Source of the DNA: Mycogone perniciosa | Lineage: Eukaryota > Ascomycota > Sordariomycetes > Hypocreales > Hypocreaceae | DNA length: 64,000 nt | Reading direction: 5' to 3' | Assembly: GCA_025331125.1 (NCBI GenBank) | Contig: JAOALB010000065.1 | Span: 124,001 to 188,000 of the forward strand | The notes under the pieces: model-generated | The model's input: the letters and a program-made list of their open reading frames with translations, nothing else | Told to the model about the DNA's origin: nothing | Databases searched by the model: none | Shown: piece after piece, positions 1 through 12,681 of the stretch | Layout: each line of letters starts with the position of its first letter | How positions within the stretch are numbered: the first letter of the stretch is position 1 | Made by a program: the position numbers and the translations under genes

Positions 1-190
1 GAGCAACGCCTTTTGAATGGACGTGCCAACGGACTGGACCAGGACCAGGACCCGGCCTGGGATGGAGATGGACGTTGTTAGGGGTGATTGGGGATTGGGG
101 GGTGGTACTTTGGACGGAGTACGAAGTAGAGTATTGCTCGTACTTGTACAGCCGGCCCTGCCACTGCTGTAGGTACTGTACCAGGCCTTG

Positions 191-226
191 CAGTGTGCAG
201 TGTGCAGTGTGCAGTACGCAGTGCAG
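191..226. repeat. Short tandem repeat, CAGTGTG unit
   Basis: A 7-bp unit close to CAGTGTG is repeated three times and then decays into CAGTACG and CAGTGCA. It is a plain microsatellite in non-coding DNA. Confidence 0.7.
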
Positions 227-915
227 GCCCGGTGAGGGGAGGGCTCCAGGCGGCTCCAAGCTCCCCCTCCCCTCTGGCCAGCAACGGACCAGTCCGAGCG
301 TCATCAGCGCTGCTCCTTGCCCTGAGCTATACCCTTCCAGTTAGCTCCCAGTTAGCAGCTGTGCTCCCTGGCAATGTCGCCCTTGGGCGCCCTGAGTGGT
401 TGCTCAGTGAGTGGTGGGGCCTGTGTTCAGTGGGCGCTTAGCAGTTAGCAGTCGCTGGGCCTGCTAGAGCCTAGTGGCAGCATTAGCAGCAGGGTTTGGC
501 GCTACCAGAGGGCACAAGTTATGTACATCATCTCCCAGCCAAGCGGCGGTGAGGACGGATTCTCCCAAGAACGGAGCACCTCACATGAAGCTCATTACAG
601 CAGATTCCAGCAGTCGGATCCGGGCAATTACCACGCTCCAGGGCCCCCGAGTCAGCCATGGCGGAGGGAATCCATGCCTGGGCGAGGGAGGAAGTGCTTC
701 GTTGCCAGGCGGGTTAAGACATCCAGGGCAAGCATTCGAAATTGAACACTGTTCGCCCTGGAGTCCGAGGCATAATAAGCGGGTGAATGAAACTTTGTTC
801 ACGATGCAGCCGTTAGTTTGGTTGCACGGGGAACAAAGCATCCTCACATCCAACGCACATCCTTACGAGTCGTAGTACATACTCGTACATCTACTTCGTA
901 TGGAACCCTTTATTC

Positions 916-1020
916 AAGCTTCTAGGGATAAAGCTTCTAGGGATATTCCGCAGACCGGGGCCAACCCAACGATGACCCTTGTGGTGTTGTCGCAGTGGTG
1001 TTGTCGCAGTGGTGTTGTAT
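916..1020. repeat. Two adjacent tandem duplications
   Basis: A 15-bp unit beginning AAGCTTCTAGG occurs twice head to tail at 916-930 and 931-945. About 35 bp further on, a 14-bp unit, GTGGTGTTGTCGCA, is repeated two and a half times up to about 1018. Two unrelated duplications this close suggest local replication slippage. No gene is affected. Confidence 0.8.
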
Positions 1021-3682
1021 GTAGTACGAGTACTTCGTACGAGTAACAGCAATAATAGTACGAAGTACACCGACTGATGTGCTGCAGGTCATCAGTCGTT
1101 ATATGTATGTAATATGGATGTGCATGCACACATGCAGGCCGGCCAGCTACCTACGTACCAAACACTTCCAGCACACAGCATCAATCAATCAATCAATCCG
1201 TGCTTGTGCTGCCAACCGTTCCAAGGATGTCTGTCGTCGCTGGCCCTGGTTTGTTCAGCTGCTTTCTTAGCTGCAGCTTGTAAGCTTACTGGCCGAAGCT
1301 TCTTTGTTCGTTATCCCAAAGCGGCCATAATTTTTCCGTTTGTTTAACTTAACCCTTGGCCCAACATCCACAACGTTGTTCCAGACAGATGATTCTCGTT
1401 GCATATTAAATGAATATCCTGTCTTGCCAGCTGTGAATCAAACAAGATAGTGTGTGTTCAGTTTCCCTGACGATGCGTCCACTAGCCATTCCGTACGACG
1501 ACATGCGTCGGCTACGATGCAGCCTGCTATATACTTCGTAGGCTGTAGGAGCTGTGTGGACAGCCCCACGACTCATGCTACAACGCTACAACGCTGAAGT
1601 GCCGAACGTCGTACGCCGAGCAACACCCTTGTCGTCTGTGCGACGGGCGCTTTGTGAAGATCGTTCACTGCTTTCCTTCCAGAGGACGGGTACTCCGTAC
1701 TATTATTAAAGGTACGAGGTAGTACTCCGTAGTATAAGAAGCTCTGTTATATGTGGAGAGACATTCCCTTGGGATCCAAACGAACCAAAATGCTCACCCC
1801 TCTGTTTTGTTTCCATGGCGTATTAGAGCTGAAGATCGGCCAAACACTGCCGCCATACAGATAGATACAGACGGCTTGCTGAAGGCACCTGTTGGATGGG
1901 CCAAAGGAAAGTTTTTTTTTTTTGGCATGAGTGGACTGGCTAGTATATCCTTGTGCGGAGTAGTGACACCGTCATCGGCGATCTAAAACGTGGTAGCATG
2001 GCCACGATTTCTGTCACGTAACTCGACATATCAAGATCTGCACCGAAAATGACCGAGCAACTAATCTAGTGTTAGACACTCACCGTGATAGTGACCCGTT
2101 TGTTCGTTTGGAATTATACTCCGTAGACCTTTCGTCATTGAATGTCACGACTGAATGGTAGACGTCATTCATCCTGCATGGAATAGCTTGGGGATAATAA
2201 CGAACAAACGCTTGGCGTACGAAGGACACGATCGTCGTGACAGACCAAGGTCACCAAGGCCTGCTCCCCCACTAGCGTTGCACAATACGATATTTTGGCT
2301 GAGCGAATGAGGAGCGGTGCTCCGTAGTACTCCATGCGCGCACAAAGTTCTTTTTCTGAGCCTCTTGTCGTTGCTCATCGTGACGAAACGCCGGCGCGTG
2401 CATATGCACGTAAAAAGCCCGCACAGCAACCGGACCAGCCCAATCCACAAGCGAGCAGAGTATGCGACGGAATCCATAATATCGGTGCTATTGCCTCTGA
2501 TACCTCTCCTATGAAATAGTCATCACTCGGTAGCATCCGTGTGCTGTCCAATGCAAGCTTGCAGCTCTTTTGTTTACCTCGGATACGCGACGGTTCTTTG
2601 CCTCCCGCTCCCACAAGGCTGATTATGAACATGCATCTAAGCGCAGCCGTCAGTCGCCCATGAGGACTTTCAACTTGGCCAATCAACACCCTGAAACAGC
2701 AATTCCATTTTCAGCTGTAGTTTTGGCAAATCCTTTGCCAAGGTGCTTCCCAAAGCGGGAGGGCCGAGACTACGCCGGCCGCCTTGCAAGGGAAGAAAAA
2801 GACTCAACAGGATATCCCATCCCTGCACATAGCAATCTTTTCCTAACACGAGGGCAAGAGAGGTTGCATGGTGGGGGATGCAATGTGATACTTTGTGCAT
2901 GAATTGGGTTTCAGGGTCAGCATTGGCCCGTGGAGCAGTTGTGAAAGGCTCCAGGCTCCAACGCTGGAGGGATAAAGGCAGGGGAAAAAACACACAACCG
3001 TCAGTGCGCGCGCGTGCTAAGTAAACAAAACCGCGTCCAACCCCGCTTTCCCACCCAGCAACCCGACACTGAGCCGCGTAGTCACGTGCTGTGGCGCGTT
3101 AGCCTGCCATGGGTTGTTTTTTCCAGAGCCTCTGGTTCGCGGCCTAAAAATTCTTCACGATAGCTCACTCCATTCACCCCACATCGAGGCGAGTCTAGCT
3201 CCGATAAAAGAGGTGAAAGGCCCGATGGATACCGGAGCACAATAGTAGTACTACTCCGACTAGTAAATAAAACGCGGCATTCGGCATTCCACACCTGGGA
3301 ACAAAGATGTCACCAATCTGGCACAAAGGAATAATAATACGGCCTCCCTTGCTCCTCGCCGGGTCATTTGCTCATCTTAATTCCCATGTGTCTGTGCTTG
3401 CCCTTTATGACTGTCTTTGTTTGGTTTGGAGTTAAGAATAGAACATTAAGCGGCTGCCATGCACTGCTAATATCGGCTCCCTGAGCTCCCGCATGCGGAG
3501 AAGGTGTGGAGGATGTTCATTCGTCCTTTTGCCAGCGCTTGGTGGGGCAGTTTAGGCGGTCTACTGCGGCAGAATTTTGCCAACTTGTAATTTTCCAATG
3601 GATGCATGTAGTTGATAGTGACGACAGATGCAGGCGGCACGATTCTTTGATATTGCACTTTTCCCCTTTATTTTTATACGAA

Positions 3683-6600
3683 ATGGGCGGTAAAAGGAAG
3701 CGCGGTGCCAAGGATGGCCCCAATCCATCTTCAAATTCCCAAAAACGGGCCAAGAATGCATCATCCTCCGTCGTTGTTCCCGCCGCTCCGAAGCCAAACT
3801 TAGACAACGTTCCCTTTGTCGAAACCCCCACGATCGATGAAAGAAAGCGTGAAGGTGCCGTCTACGAACTGCTGAGCAGCGAGGATGAGAATGACAGGAT
3901 TGAGGCAGCCGATTGCATCGTATCCGGTCTTCTCAGCGGGGATGGTGTCCCAGAAGCTGTCCTCCAGAGACATCTCGACCGGCGACTCTTCCGTGGCCTA
4001 GCCAGCGGTCGCAATGCCTCGCGCATTGGTTTCAGCCTGGTCATCACTGAGATCTTGGGCCAATTATTCGGTCAAAATGCCACTGCCATGTCATCCAAGT
4101 ACAGTGGCTTGACCTTCGATAAGACCATATCTTTTCTTTTGGAAAAGGCCGACGTTGTCGGCAATATACCCGGACAAGAGGAGCGGGATATCTTCTTTGG
4201 CCAACTGTTTGGTATCGAGTGCTTTGTGAAATCTCGTATTCTCTTTGCCGAACCCTCGAGGTGGAACACAATCCTGAATCAACTCCTGAAGCTAGGAAAC
4301 AAGAAGATATGGTTAAGGCCGCAGTGTGGTTGGATTCTTGTCCAGGCGGTGGAGCAAATGAACCAGCAACAGGCAAAATCCACACTTGAGAGGCTTGCAG
4401 GAGCCGGCTTGGCCAAAACCTCCGAGGGTGTAGCTGTCTGGCTGGTTGCCCTGGACCGGTATCCCGACTTAAAAGTAAAGCCCTGGCCTCATCCACTGTC
4501 AAGGAAGACCTTGGGCGACTTGGCTGCTGTCTTGAAAGAAAGCTTCAACGAGTCTGCTCAGGACCCTGTCGGTCATGCACGCAATAACAAGCAACCCAAT
4601 TGGACTGCACAGCTGCATTTCGTGTGGGACCTCATTCTTGGTCACTATGTGAAGGCTGGGGATGCTGAGACGGAGGACTTTGCCCAATTCTGGGGTCGTG
4701 TGGTTGATGGTAAGATTAACACGCATCAGTTACAGCGTGTCGATGTGCTAATGCATTGCAGATGGATTGTTCTCCAAGCAAGCCACTGATGGTCAAAAAT
4801 TCAAAGGCTTCATGGTTTTCCAGAAGATGCTCGAGAGCCTCGTGGATCATCATACGAAACTCCAAGTTCTATTCAGCAAGAACCTCATGACATGTCTCAT
4901 GAATCAAGCTGCAAAGGAGGATCGTTATCTCCACCGAGCGGCAGTCAAGGCATTGAAGGCCATTGAGGGTGTTGTGTCATCCCATACAAGCGCTCTAGTG
5001 CCAATCCTGGAGAGTCTCCTGGGGAAGAATGGAGTCTACAATTTCGATCAACGAACCAGCACCAAGACAATTGATAAGCTTCTGCAGAATTTTAACCCAG
5101 GAAACGAGGAAGATACATTGAAGATTATCCAGCACCCTATTGCCGACCTGTCGCAGCAAGAAAACAGCGAGGCACAATCCATCTTGAGAGTTTACATCGA
5201 CTACCTTTCCAAGGTCCTCGGCGCTTGTGCCTCAGCAGGCCTCAAGGAATCTCGTCCCGACAAGGGGCATGGCTCTTCTCTGGAGTTTGCACTTCAAGAG
5301 CTATCACGCCTCGCATACTCCCAGCCTGATGGCATTTCTAAGGATGCCTTGACCGAGCAAATCCAAGAGCTTGCTCGATCCCGGCTGGAATCGTCATTAG
5401 CAAAGTTGACGCGCCAGACAGACGATTTCGTCACATTCTGTCAGGCAGTAGCATCCATTGATTCGAGCTCGGTAACCATGTCTGAAGAAATCAAGTCTGC
5501 GGTTGAGGGCGCGTTGTCAAGGATGAACAAACTCTTGAAGCAAAAGACCAAGACTGAAAACGACAAGAGCTTGACTCAAGGCCTGGCGATGCTTCATGCG
5601 ATTTCCATCTTTCAGCTTTACAATGAAGATCCCGACGCAATGGAGGTCTTGGACGATTTGGCGCAATTCCACGACAGGCTTCAGGAGGGCAAGCTTGGTG
5701 ACAAGGATGCAGGTAGCTCGGAATTTCTAGTTGAAATTCTGTTGTCTATGGTTGCCCGGCCATCCTCTTTAATGCGGCAAGTATCGCAACAAGTCTTTGA
5801 GGCTTTCACGAGTCAAATCTCAGCTGGTGGTTTGGAGCTGCTCACTGGTCCGCTAGCCACAAACGAGAGCACCAAGGGCCAGAAGGAGCTCTTCAACACC
5901 GAGGATGATGGTATGGACGTTGATGAGGATGGCTCTTCAGACGATGATGATGTCGAAGAAGTTTCAGACGTGGAAATCGACTCTGATGTAGAGTTTGTTG
6001 ACCTCGACGATGCCAGTTCAGGAGACAACAGTGAGGATGATGGCAGTGATGGCGACGACGATGACAAAGAGGAGAAGCAAGAGCCGCAGGATCTAGATGA
6101 GCTTGTCAGCAAAATCCTACAGAGCCATCGTCTTGACAAGGATGCAGATGCCGAGTCGTCATCAGACGATGGCGACATGTCAGATTCGGAAATGTTGGCT
6201 CTGGACGACAAGCTAGCCGAAGTCTTCAAACAACGAGTCAAGGCCCGACCAGACAGCAGGAAGCAGAAGAAGGACGCCAAGCAATCTGTCGTGAACTTCA
6301 AACACCGTATTCTGGACTTCCTCGACATCTACATCAAGAACGAAGTCCTCAGCCCTCTCGCTTTCTCTCTGCCCATCCCTCTCCTTAATCTCATGCGCAC
6401 GACGAACACCAAAACACTAGCCAGCCGAGCCTGCGAAATTATCCTAAACTACCAAAAGGGCATGAAAAAGGCCAGAGGCAATAAGGAGGAAGTAGAGGCA
6501 CCAGCCGCGGCCGACGCTGACGAGTTGCTCGCCGTCTTAGTGGAAGTACACGACGAGGCAGGAAAGGACAATTCGCACGCCTATGCCAAAGCGGCCAGCG

Positions 6601-6785
6601 CAGCGAGCTTGATCGTTGCCTCGGCCATGTTTGCCGCAGACAGGGAGTCGGTGAAGCGTATTGCGGTCGTTTACGCAAAGACGCAGTCGGACTGGGTGCT
6701 GGGCAACGCCCGGTTGCAGAACTCGTTCTTTGCTGATTGGAATAATTGGTGCCAGAACCACGCCTCCTCACAGGCACGAATTTGA
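3683..6785 (+). CDS. POL5: DNA polymerase V-type rRNA synthesis regulator (POL5/MYBBP1A family)
   Basis: Two exons, 3683-4709 and 4762-6785, encode 1016 residues; yeast Pol5 is about 1020. The 52-bp intron has a GTAAGA donor and TGCAG acceptor and splits an Asp codon. The chosen ATG begins MGGKRKRGAKDG, a basic nuclear-type start; the open frame runs further upstream but without a better ATG. The protein is helical and repeat-like throughout. An Asp/Glu/Ser-rich acidic block at about residues 724-822 and a basic C-terminal part match the family. Despite the name, these proteins act in the nucleolus in rRNA transcription and 60S assembly, not as replicative polymerases. That role is family knowledge. 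The gene is convergent with PRE10 about 190 bp away. Confidence 0.9.
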
Positions 6786-6978
6786 TACCCCCTGAATGAT
6801 GCTGGTATAGATGTAAGAAAAAGTGCGGTCAGATGGAAAATAAGTAGTCAGCACATGTGCAAAAATAGAAGAACAGAGAGACGCAGGGTCACGTCTTTGT
6901 GGGCATCCCAACCCAGAGGAAGCATTATTCTATAAGCCTTCCCATCGTGATAGTACATGTGACCCGTCATAAACTCCT

Positions 6979-8010
6979 CTAGTCTTCCATCTTCTCGTCA
7001 TCCTTCTTGTCGTTGTCATCGTCGTCGTCTGAGTCGTCCTCGGCCCTTGCTAAGCTCTCGGCCTCCTCCCTCAACTCCTTTGGCACCTCCACGTGTCGTC
7101 CTTTTGTCGGGCCATCAACACCACTAATCCAAGTCATTTCCAGCTCAAACTCCTTATCCTTGTTATCCTTGTGCGCCACGTAGATGATTCTCGCCGCCTC
7201 CTTGACAGCCTCGAGCAACGTGATGTTGCCAGACTGCAGATCCAACTTCTCCAGCTCCGCCTTGGCAGCTTGTCTGCCCTTGCCCGTCGCCGCGCCATAG
7301 TATCCCCAATACAGACCGCTAGGCTCGATCATGTAGAGGTAAGGGCCGCCGTGCTTCCCGGGGACTTTGCCGCCGGCGCCGCACGTGGGCCCTGAGCCGA
7401 CTTCGCCATCGACGGGGGTCTCCTCCGAGGTGTCGACGCCGCCGATGATGGCGGTAATGCCGAAGGGGCGGACGGAGCCGTACATGGTGTATGCTTGGAG
7501 GTAGCCACCCATGCGGGAGGCGAGGTCGGCGGTTGGGATGGGAGTCTTGAAGTTCTGGCGCCAGCCTTGGGCCTCATCGCGAGCACGGTCGACGAAGTGG
7601 CGTCCGTCAGGGACCATGCCGGAGTATACCTGCAAAGTGTACGTGTAAGCATCGTGTGTTTATTGCGGCAAGACGGTGGAGGATGGAGGTAGTGCCTACT
7701 GCTCCAATGTGGCTGTCGACACTGGCGATTCTCTTGTTGGCACCGGGCTTCTGCAGCTTAGATGCGACGATCTTCTCCACGGCCAAGACGACGCCATCCT
7801 TGCACCGGATACCGATTGAGGTGCCGCCGTTCTCTACCGCCTTAACGGCATATTCAACCTGGAAGTTTCGGCCATCGGGCGAGAAGATGGAGTTGAGGAG
7901 GTCGTAGCCTGTGCCGATCGACGTCTGTAGATGCCCTCTGGTTAGCTCCCCACCAGGACATATACCAGGAGCTGTGGGACAGAGAGAAGGGCAGCAGGAA
8001 GCTTTACCAT
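6979..8010 (-). CDS. PRE10: 20S proteasome alpha-type subunit (PRE10 / PSMA3 orthologue)
   Basis: Three exons on the minus strand: 8008-8010, 7700-7924 and 6979-7629, encoding 292 residues (yeast Pre10 288). The first coding exon is the ATG alone, followed at once by an 83-bp GTAAAG...CTACAG intron; the second intron is 70 bp. The mature start M-TSIGTGYDLLNS carries the alpha-subunit pattern (GYD, then FSPDGRNFQVEYA) that forms the N-terminal gate helix of the outer ring. The tail, DDSDDDDDNDKKDDEK, is the acidic extension typical of PSMA3/Pre10 and separates it from the other six alpha subunits. Alpha subunits are structural and lack the catalytic Thr. A CACGTG site lies about 255 bp upstream. 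I saw no yeast-type PACE element. Confidence 0.93.
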
Positions 8011-9826
8011 AATTGCCTTGGGGACTCTCGAAAGAGCTCGATCAGTCTGTGAGGCTTGTTTTGTATGGAGAGGGTACAGGAAGTGCTGTAAGAGGCCCAG
8101 CTATGAGGGGGGTTGCTGGTCAGAAGGCGAGATGTCGTCGTTTGGCTTGGAGCTCCTCCAGCAAGCAGCCCCAGGCAGCCTGAGAGCTGCGTACTGCCAT
8201 TGCCCACACGAGGCTGGACGCAGATGTGCCTGAGGCGCGCACAGAGCCACATTGAGTTTGAGCCACGTGTGGCTGGTCTTTTGCGTGGCTAGTGTTGCAT
8301 GATGCAATGGCGGGAGTGGCTTAAACAGCGCCCCACCAGTGACACCCGCCACACTCGACCTGCAGATTTCAGTGGGGTTGACGAAAGTGGGTTGGGGAAT
8401 TTATGAATGGATGGATTCTGACAATGTGAGTTTATCGCGTCAGGCGAGAATCTCGGTATTTAAAGACGCCATAACTGCGCTGCACAATGAACCAGATCAT
8501 TCCAGGCCATTATACTACCCATGAAAAACTCTGTACATCTTTTGCAAAACGTGGGGACGTCATTTGTTGACCATGGGTGTGAACTCGCCTTCTGGCTACC
8601 CTACGAGTACATAAAGAGACCGGGATAACGGCGTCTAAGAGACAAACTGAAACCAAAAAGGTGGCTAATAAAAGTTGGGATGGAGTGAGCGGTGAGACCA
8701 ACCAAGATAGGCATGCCAGTTCATCTGCCTCAAGTATGTATGTAGTATTCGAATCCCTCGTTTTTGGGTACCGCGTTCGCTCGTCACGCTCATGAATCCA
8801 TGCGTGTCATAGATAGAATCATATAGTTACATGTCACCCACCAGTTCACGGAAACACATGAACGCTACACCCCCCGACTGGCCCGTATCAGGTATACATA
8901 TACGCCGCACTACGTATTCATGATAATAATATACCCGGAGCTGTCGTGTCGATTTAGGCATCTGCTAAGTCTTTCCGTGACAATAGTGTGAGTACTAGAA
9001 CGCACCGTATGACGGATATGACTTGGCCAATGTCTTGCGTCACCTCATGACCAATTGCCCCTCTCCTCCGTCCCCCTAACATGTCGAGACGTGGTTATTA
9101 CCTACCTATGTACGAGTATGTATGTACGAAGTATGTATGTATATTAATTAGCCGTCAATCAGCACTCTGCACCCTCTGTCCCTACCTCTTACATATGCTG
9201 TGTAACCCCACCAGTTCAGATCTTCCCGTCTGCAAACTGCAAACCGTGACAACAGCCACTCTCATATTTCATCTCTGCTCTTCAAATCCGAAACAAATTA
9301 TTGCTGCTGCTCACCGATAGTTTCTGCCAGCTGGGCGCTCTGAGCTGTCTCTGCACCCCCGCCTCGTCTACGCCTACGCCTACGCCTACACCCTACTAGC
9401 CTTCAGTCCTGCGGCCCAACATCCGCCCAGGCACGAACCCCTCCACAGCTCCTCGGGAAGAAAAGGGGACCAGAAGACCTGCTTCTCCCTTTCTCTTCGC
9501 TTTTTCTTCCTCTTTCTTCACTTAATAAGCTTGCGACCTCGTCTTGCTTTGACATATCCTAGTGTAGCCCAATAGAACAAGTTTCTTCCTTGCTGCCTCT
9601 TTCTAGGCCGAAGCGCTCACCCCTCAGCCACCTCGTCTCATATCTTCTTCTTGCTACCCAACAACACCCGGTGAAGCAGACAGCATATCGTCGTCAGAGC
9701 AAAAGTACTGCCGATATTTGATTTTGAAAGCTACCAGGTAGCTACAACATCCGACAGTGTACCTATTACTATACACTCATATGTCTAGGCATATCTGACC
9801 AAAGCTAACCACATCTCCCCAGAATC
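8011..9826. other. Divergent intergenic region, PRE10 to the 261-aa gene
   Basis: No gene is supported. It holds the PRE10 promoter (CACGTG at 8264-8269), one TACTYCGTA-family motif at 9125-9133, a run of TACGCC hexamers near 9367-9390, and a long pyrimidine-rich leader for the next gene. That leader probably contains an 85-bp intron, 9738-9822, with a GCTAAC branch site at 9804-9809. Confidence 0.6.
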
Positions 9827-10612
9827 ATGGTCTCGATTCAGGCCAACATGCAGGTCCACGATGACCTTGCTGCTCTCTTCTCTCGCAACATGACTTTCAA
9901 TCCAGAGATTCCCCGGGAAGAGCACGCCCCTCAAACGGCCATTTCTCAACCCATTGTTTACTCCATTTCACAACATTACAATCATTCAGCCCATATTGCG
10001 AAGCCAGACTCCCAGAGGCATTCATCGGAGCCTCCTCAGAGCGAGGTGACTCCATCAGAGGTCCTCCTACGGAATCATGGCGTTGATCCTTCCACCCTGA
10101 CGCCATCCCAGCTCCAGCTCTTCCGTGTCGCTGATACACCACAGCGGAGGAGGCTTGTTGAGCTCTGGAGTATTTTCCCTCCTAACAGTGGTGGGGATAT
10201 TCCTGCGCTTGCATGGAGCAGCACCACCTTGGAGCAAGAGGAGCATTTGGCTCGTTTGCGTTATGAGAGGCAACAGCAAGAACCGGTCATGAGCCTTGAT
10301 GGCACCCCGGTCCAAACAGCAGACGGCAGATGGGCTCATCAAGCTAGCGACGACAGCGAACCTTACATGTTGTCTGGATACGAAGAGCTCATGCGACGAG
10401 AACAGGAACGGCAATCTGTGGACTCTCGGCCAAGAGATGCTTATAGCCATTTTGGAACGTCGGTTGGTGGACCTTCCTACACTCACGCAACTGATCCTGT
10501 TTACCTGGGCGCGGATTATGCCCGTCACCAACTCCAGCTGGCGCTGGCAGAACAATACGGCTCATTCCAGCAACATCGGGGAAGTGGCGCAGTGGATGTT
10601 ATGGAAATGTAA
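9827..10612 (+). CDS. Conserved fungal-type hypothetical protein, 261 aa
   Basis: A single coding exon from ATG to TAA encodes 261 residues. A good splice acceptor ends four bases before the ATG, so the gene probably has a 5' UTR intron and this ATG is the first in the mature message. I do not recognise the family. The N-terminal third is Pro/Ser/His-rich. A short ordered-looking segment at about residues 75-115 (EVLLRNHGVDPSTLTPSQLQ, then FRVADTPQRRRLVELWSIFPP) is followed by charged helices with EE/RR pairs and a Gln/Tyr-rich tail. No signal peptide or membrane segment is visible. Length, coherent codon use and the leader structure argue for a real gene. Function unknown. Confidence 0.75.
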   Translation: MVSIQANMQVHDDLAALFSRNMTFNPEIPREEHAPQTAISQPIVYSISQHYNHSAHIAKPDSQRHSSEPPQSEVTPSEVLLRNHGVDPSTLTPSQLQLFRVADTPQRRRLVELWSIFPPNSGGDIPALAWSSTTLEQEEHLARLRYERQQQEPVMSLDGTPVQTADGRWAHQASDDSEPYMLSGYEELMRREQERQSVDSRPRDAYSHFGTSVGGPSYTHATDPVYLGADYARHQLQLALAEQYGSFQQHRGSGAVDVMEM

Positions 10613-11345
10613 GGGATAGCACACGCAATATACACATATGCGTCTTGTCCGAGCAGCGGCGATAGACGCGGGTCGATAGTATGCTAAGCTAGCTTTGGAA
10701 GATTTCTTTTGTTGGGAATGATTGAACGAGACTGAGCATGAACAGAGATCTATTTCACAGGAAGAAAGGCATGGGGCTAGATTTGTTCACACGTGTGGAG
10801 GAGAATTAATGAGTGGATGGTGTTGTTGGCATTATTGTCTTGTTTCCCCTACTCCTTTATCCCTGACACTTACTCAACCCTTTCCCTTCCCTTACACACC
10901 CTTCTGTGATTGTTCCAGTGAGGGCTAACAGCTTGTGCAGAAAGGCCTGGTGATATAAATACTAACAGGAAAGGTATGTGCCCCCCCTTTCCCTATCAGG
11001 TAGTTCCCCCAACCATGCCAACTCTCCAATACTCTGCTTGAAGTTGTCCTAGTTACTCAATATTATCATATTTTATCATTTTCTTTCTTCTACTTGATGT
11101 GACTAAACACTTATGCTATGTTTTCTATTCCATGCTGCATTCCATATTCATAGACTGGCGCCCCCCCTTTGTGTCTGTCCCCTTGCCCTCGTTCCAGGCG
11201 GTTGGTCTGGTCAGGCTGTTTCTCATATATCCATCCATAAGCGGGGGAGGAGCACAAGTCCTCAGGGGGGTATCGATTTCATTGGGAAGAAAGTTTTATG
11301 TGTATCGTCTAAACCAACTTGTGAACAAACAAAGAAAGAAAACAA
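10613..11345. other. Convergent 3' flank, 261-aa gene and RNA1
   Basis: Both neighbouring genes end into this 730-bp stretch. I see only 3' UTR-like AT-rich and pyrimidine-rich sequence, with C runs near 10981 and 11161, and no supported gene. Confidence 0.6.
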
Positions 11346-12681
11346 TTAAATCTCGGTCTTCTCTAGCTTCTTGGCCAGTTGCTCCACTTCCTTATCCTTG
11401 AGCTGGACGGTGGGCTCCTCTTGAGCCTCCTCAGCTTCTTTGATGAGCTTCTCGGCTCTCTCCTCGGGCTCGATTTCTTCCTCCTCCTCCTCCTCTTCTT
11501 CTTCTTCTTCCTCATCGCTGTCCTCTTCCTCAAGATCGCTCAGGCTGTCAACACCCCACTCGTCCTCCTTGACAAGGTCGCCTGCGTGCTCTTCCTTTCG
11601 CTCCTCGAGGAGCTCCTGCAGAGCGGCAATGGAATCTTCTTCTTCAGTAAACTTGTTGCCGTTCAGCTCGATTCGCTTCAGCGCAGGGAGGGCGTCCTTG
11701 GCGGCACTGGCAAAGGCCTTCACACCATCGGCCTTGATGTCGTTGTATTGCAAACGCAGCGTCTCGAGCTTCTTGTTCTTTCCCTGGGACAGAGCCCCGG
11801 CGAGCAACACGCCACCCTTTGCGCCGAGCAAGGAATCGCCGACGCCGAGTTCCTGAAGTTGTGTCCATATAGGGACGACCTTGGCAAGGGCCTTGGCTCC
11901 CATGAGGGTAAAAGTGTTGTCTTGCAGGTCGAGCACCCTCAGCTCGCTAGCGTGGTTGAGACCTTCGCTCAGGAGATGAGAGATACCCTCTTGTCGGATT
12001 CCGTTCTGGACCATCTTGATCTCCTTGATCTTGTTGTGGAGGCCGTAGGTCTTGGCCCAGGCAGTCATGCTGCCGTTTTCCAACCGGTTGCGACCGCAGA
12101 TGACGGTTTCCAGGTCGGGAACTTGTTGGCCATCCTTGCGAGCGGCCTCCTTCTTGGCGTGGAGTTCTGAGAGCGCATCGGCGATGAGAATACCGGCGTG
12201 TGGGCCGAGACCGTTGTTGTTCAGGTAGAGATGCTGCAGTGGCACGTGGGCGGCGAGGAAAGCCACCAAGGGCGCTTGCGTGTTGAGACCGAAAGCGTTG
12301 TCGTTCAGGTTGATGGTGTTGAGGTTTGGAAGGTTCAGGATGGAAGTAAGGAGGTAGGAGAGGGCTTCCGGGATCTCATTCAAGAGGCGACTGGTGAAAA
12401 TGTCGGCGAGGTTTGCGATCTGGGGGAATACGAAGAATTAGTCATTGGACGGCGCCAGGGGGTTCTGGTTCCGGGAAGCTGCATACCTTCAGGGTCTTCT
12501 TGGTGGCCAGAACCTCACCAAGCAACTTGCAGGCGCCGACACCCAGAGTATTCCCCAAAAACCGGACCTCCTCGACACCGTTCAGAGCACGGAGAGCGGT
12601 GATATGGGGCTCGAGATCGGCAGCGGTGTCGAGCTTCAATCCCTTGCCCTCAAGGGAGAAGACCTTGGCGGAATCAGCCAT
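11346..12681 (-). CDS. RNA1: Ran GTPase-activating protein (RanGAP1 / Rna1)
   Basis: Two exons, 12487-12681 and 11346-12419, encode 422 residues (yeast Rna1 407, S. pombe 386). The 67-bp intron is in phase 0 with a GTATGC donor and CCCCCAG acceptor. The protein is a chain of leucine-rich repeats (for example LQHLYLNNNGLGPHAG and LRVLDLQDNTF) followed by a long Glu/Asp-rich stretch and a short helical tail, the RanGAP plan. The conserved N-terminal loop Arg region of RanGAPs corresponds to EEVRFLGNTLG. The enzyme stimulates GTP hydrolysis by Ran in the cytoplasm and so sets the direction of nuclear transport; the same window carries MEX67. The gene is divergent from CYT1, with 508 bp between start codons. 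Confidence 0.93.

Larger units (their letters stand above)
1..3682. other. Gene-free left end, upstream of POL5
   Basis: I see no supportable gene here. The longest open frames are under about 135 codons, overlap on both strands and look like no protein family. The stretch holds tandem duplications near 916-1020, a short CAAT-type microsatellite near 1184-1199, and eight copies of the TACTYCGTA motif (120, 892, 1031, 1059, 1532, 1691, 1723, 2117). A CACGTG site lies at 3083-3088, 600 bp upstream of POL5. A spliced small gene could be missed. Confidence 0.6.

Noticed and set aside
474..875. 133-codon open frame in the left gene-free region
   Set aside because: It overlaps an equal frame on the other strand, has no domain and no splice partners, and reads as random sequence.
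5813..6328. 171-codon Ser-rich open frame on the minus strand
   Set aside because: It is the complement of the Asp/Glu-rich acidic block of POL5.
11379..12170. 263-codon open frame on the + strand
   Set aside because: It is antisense to RNA1. Its Leu-rich product is what the reverse of Glu/Lys-rich LRR codons gives.
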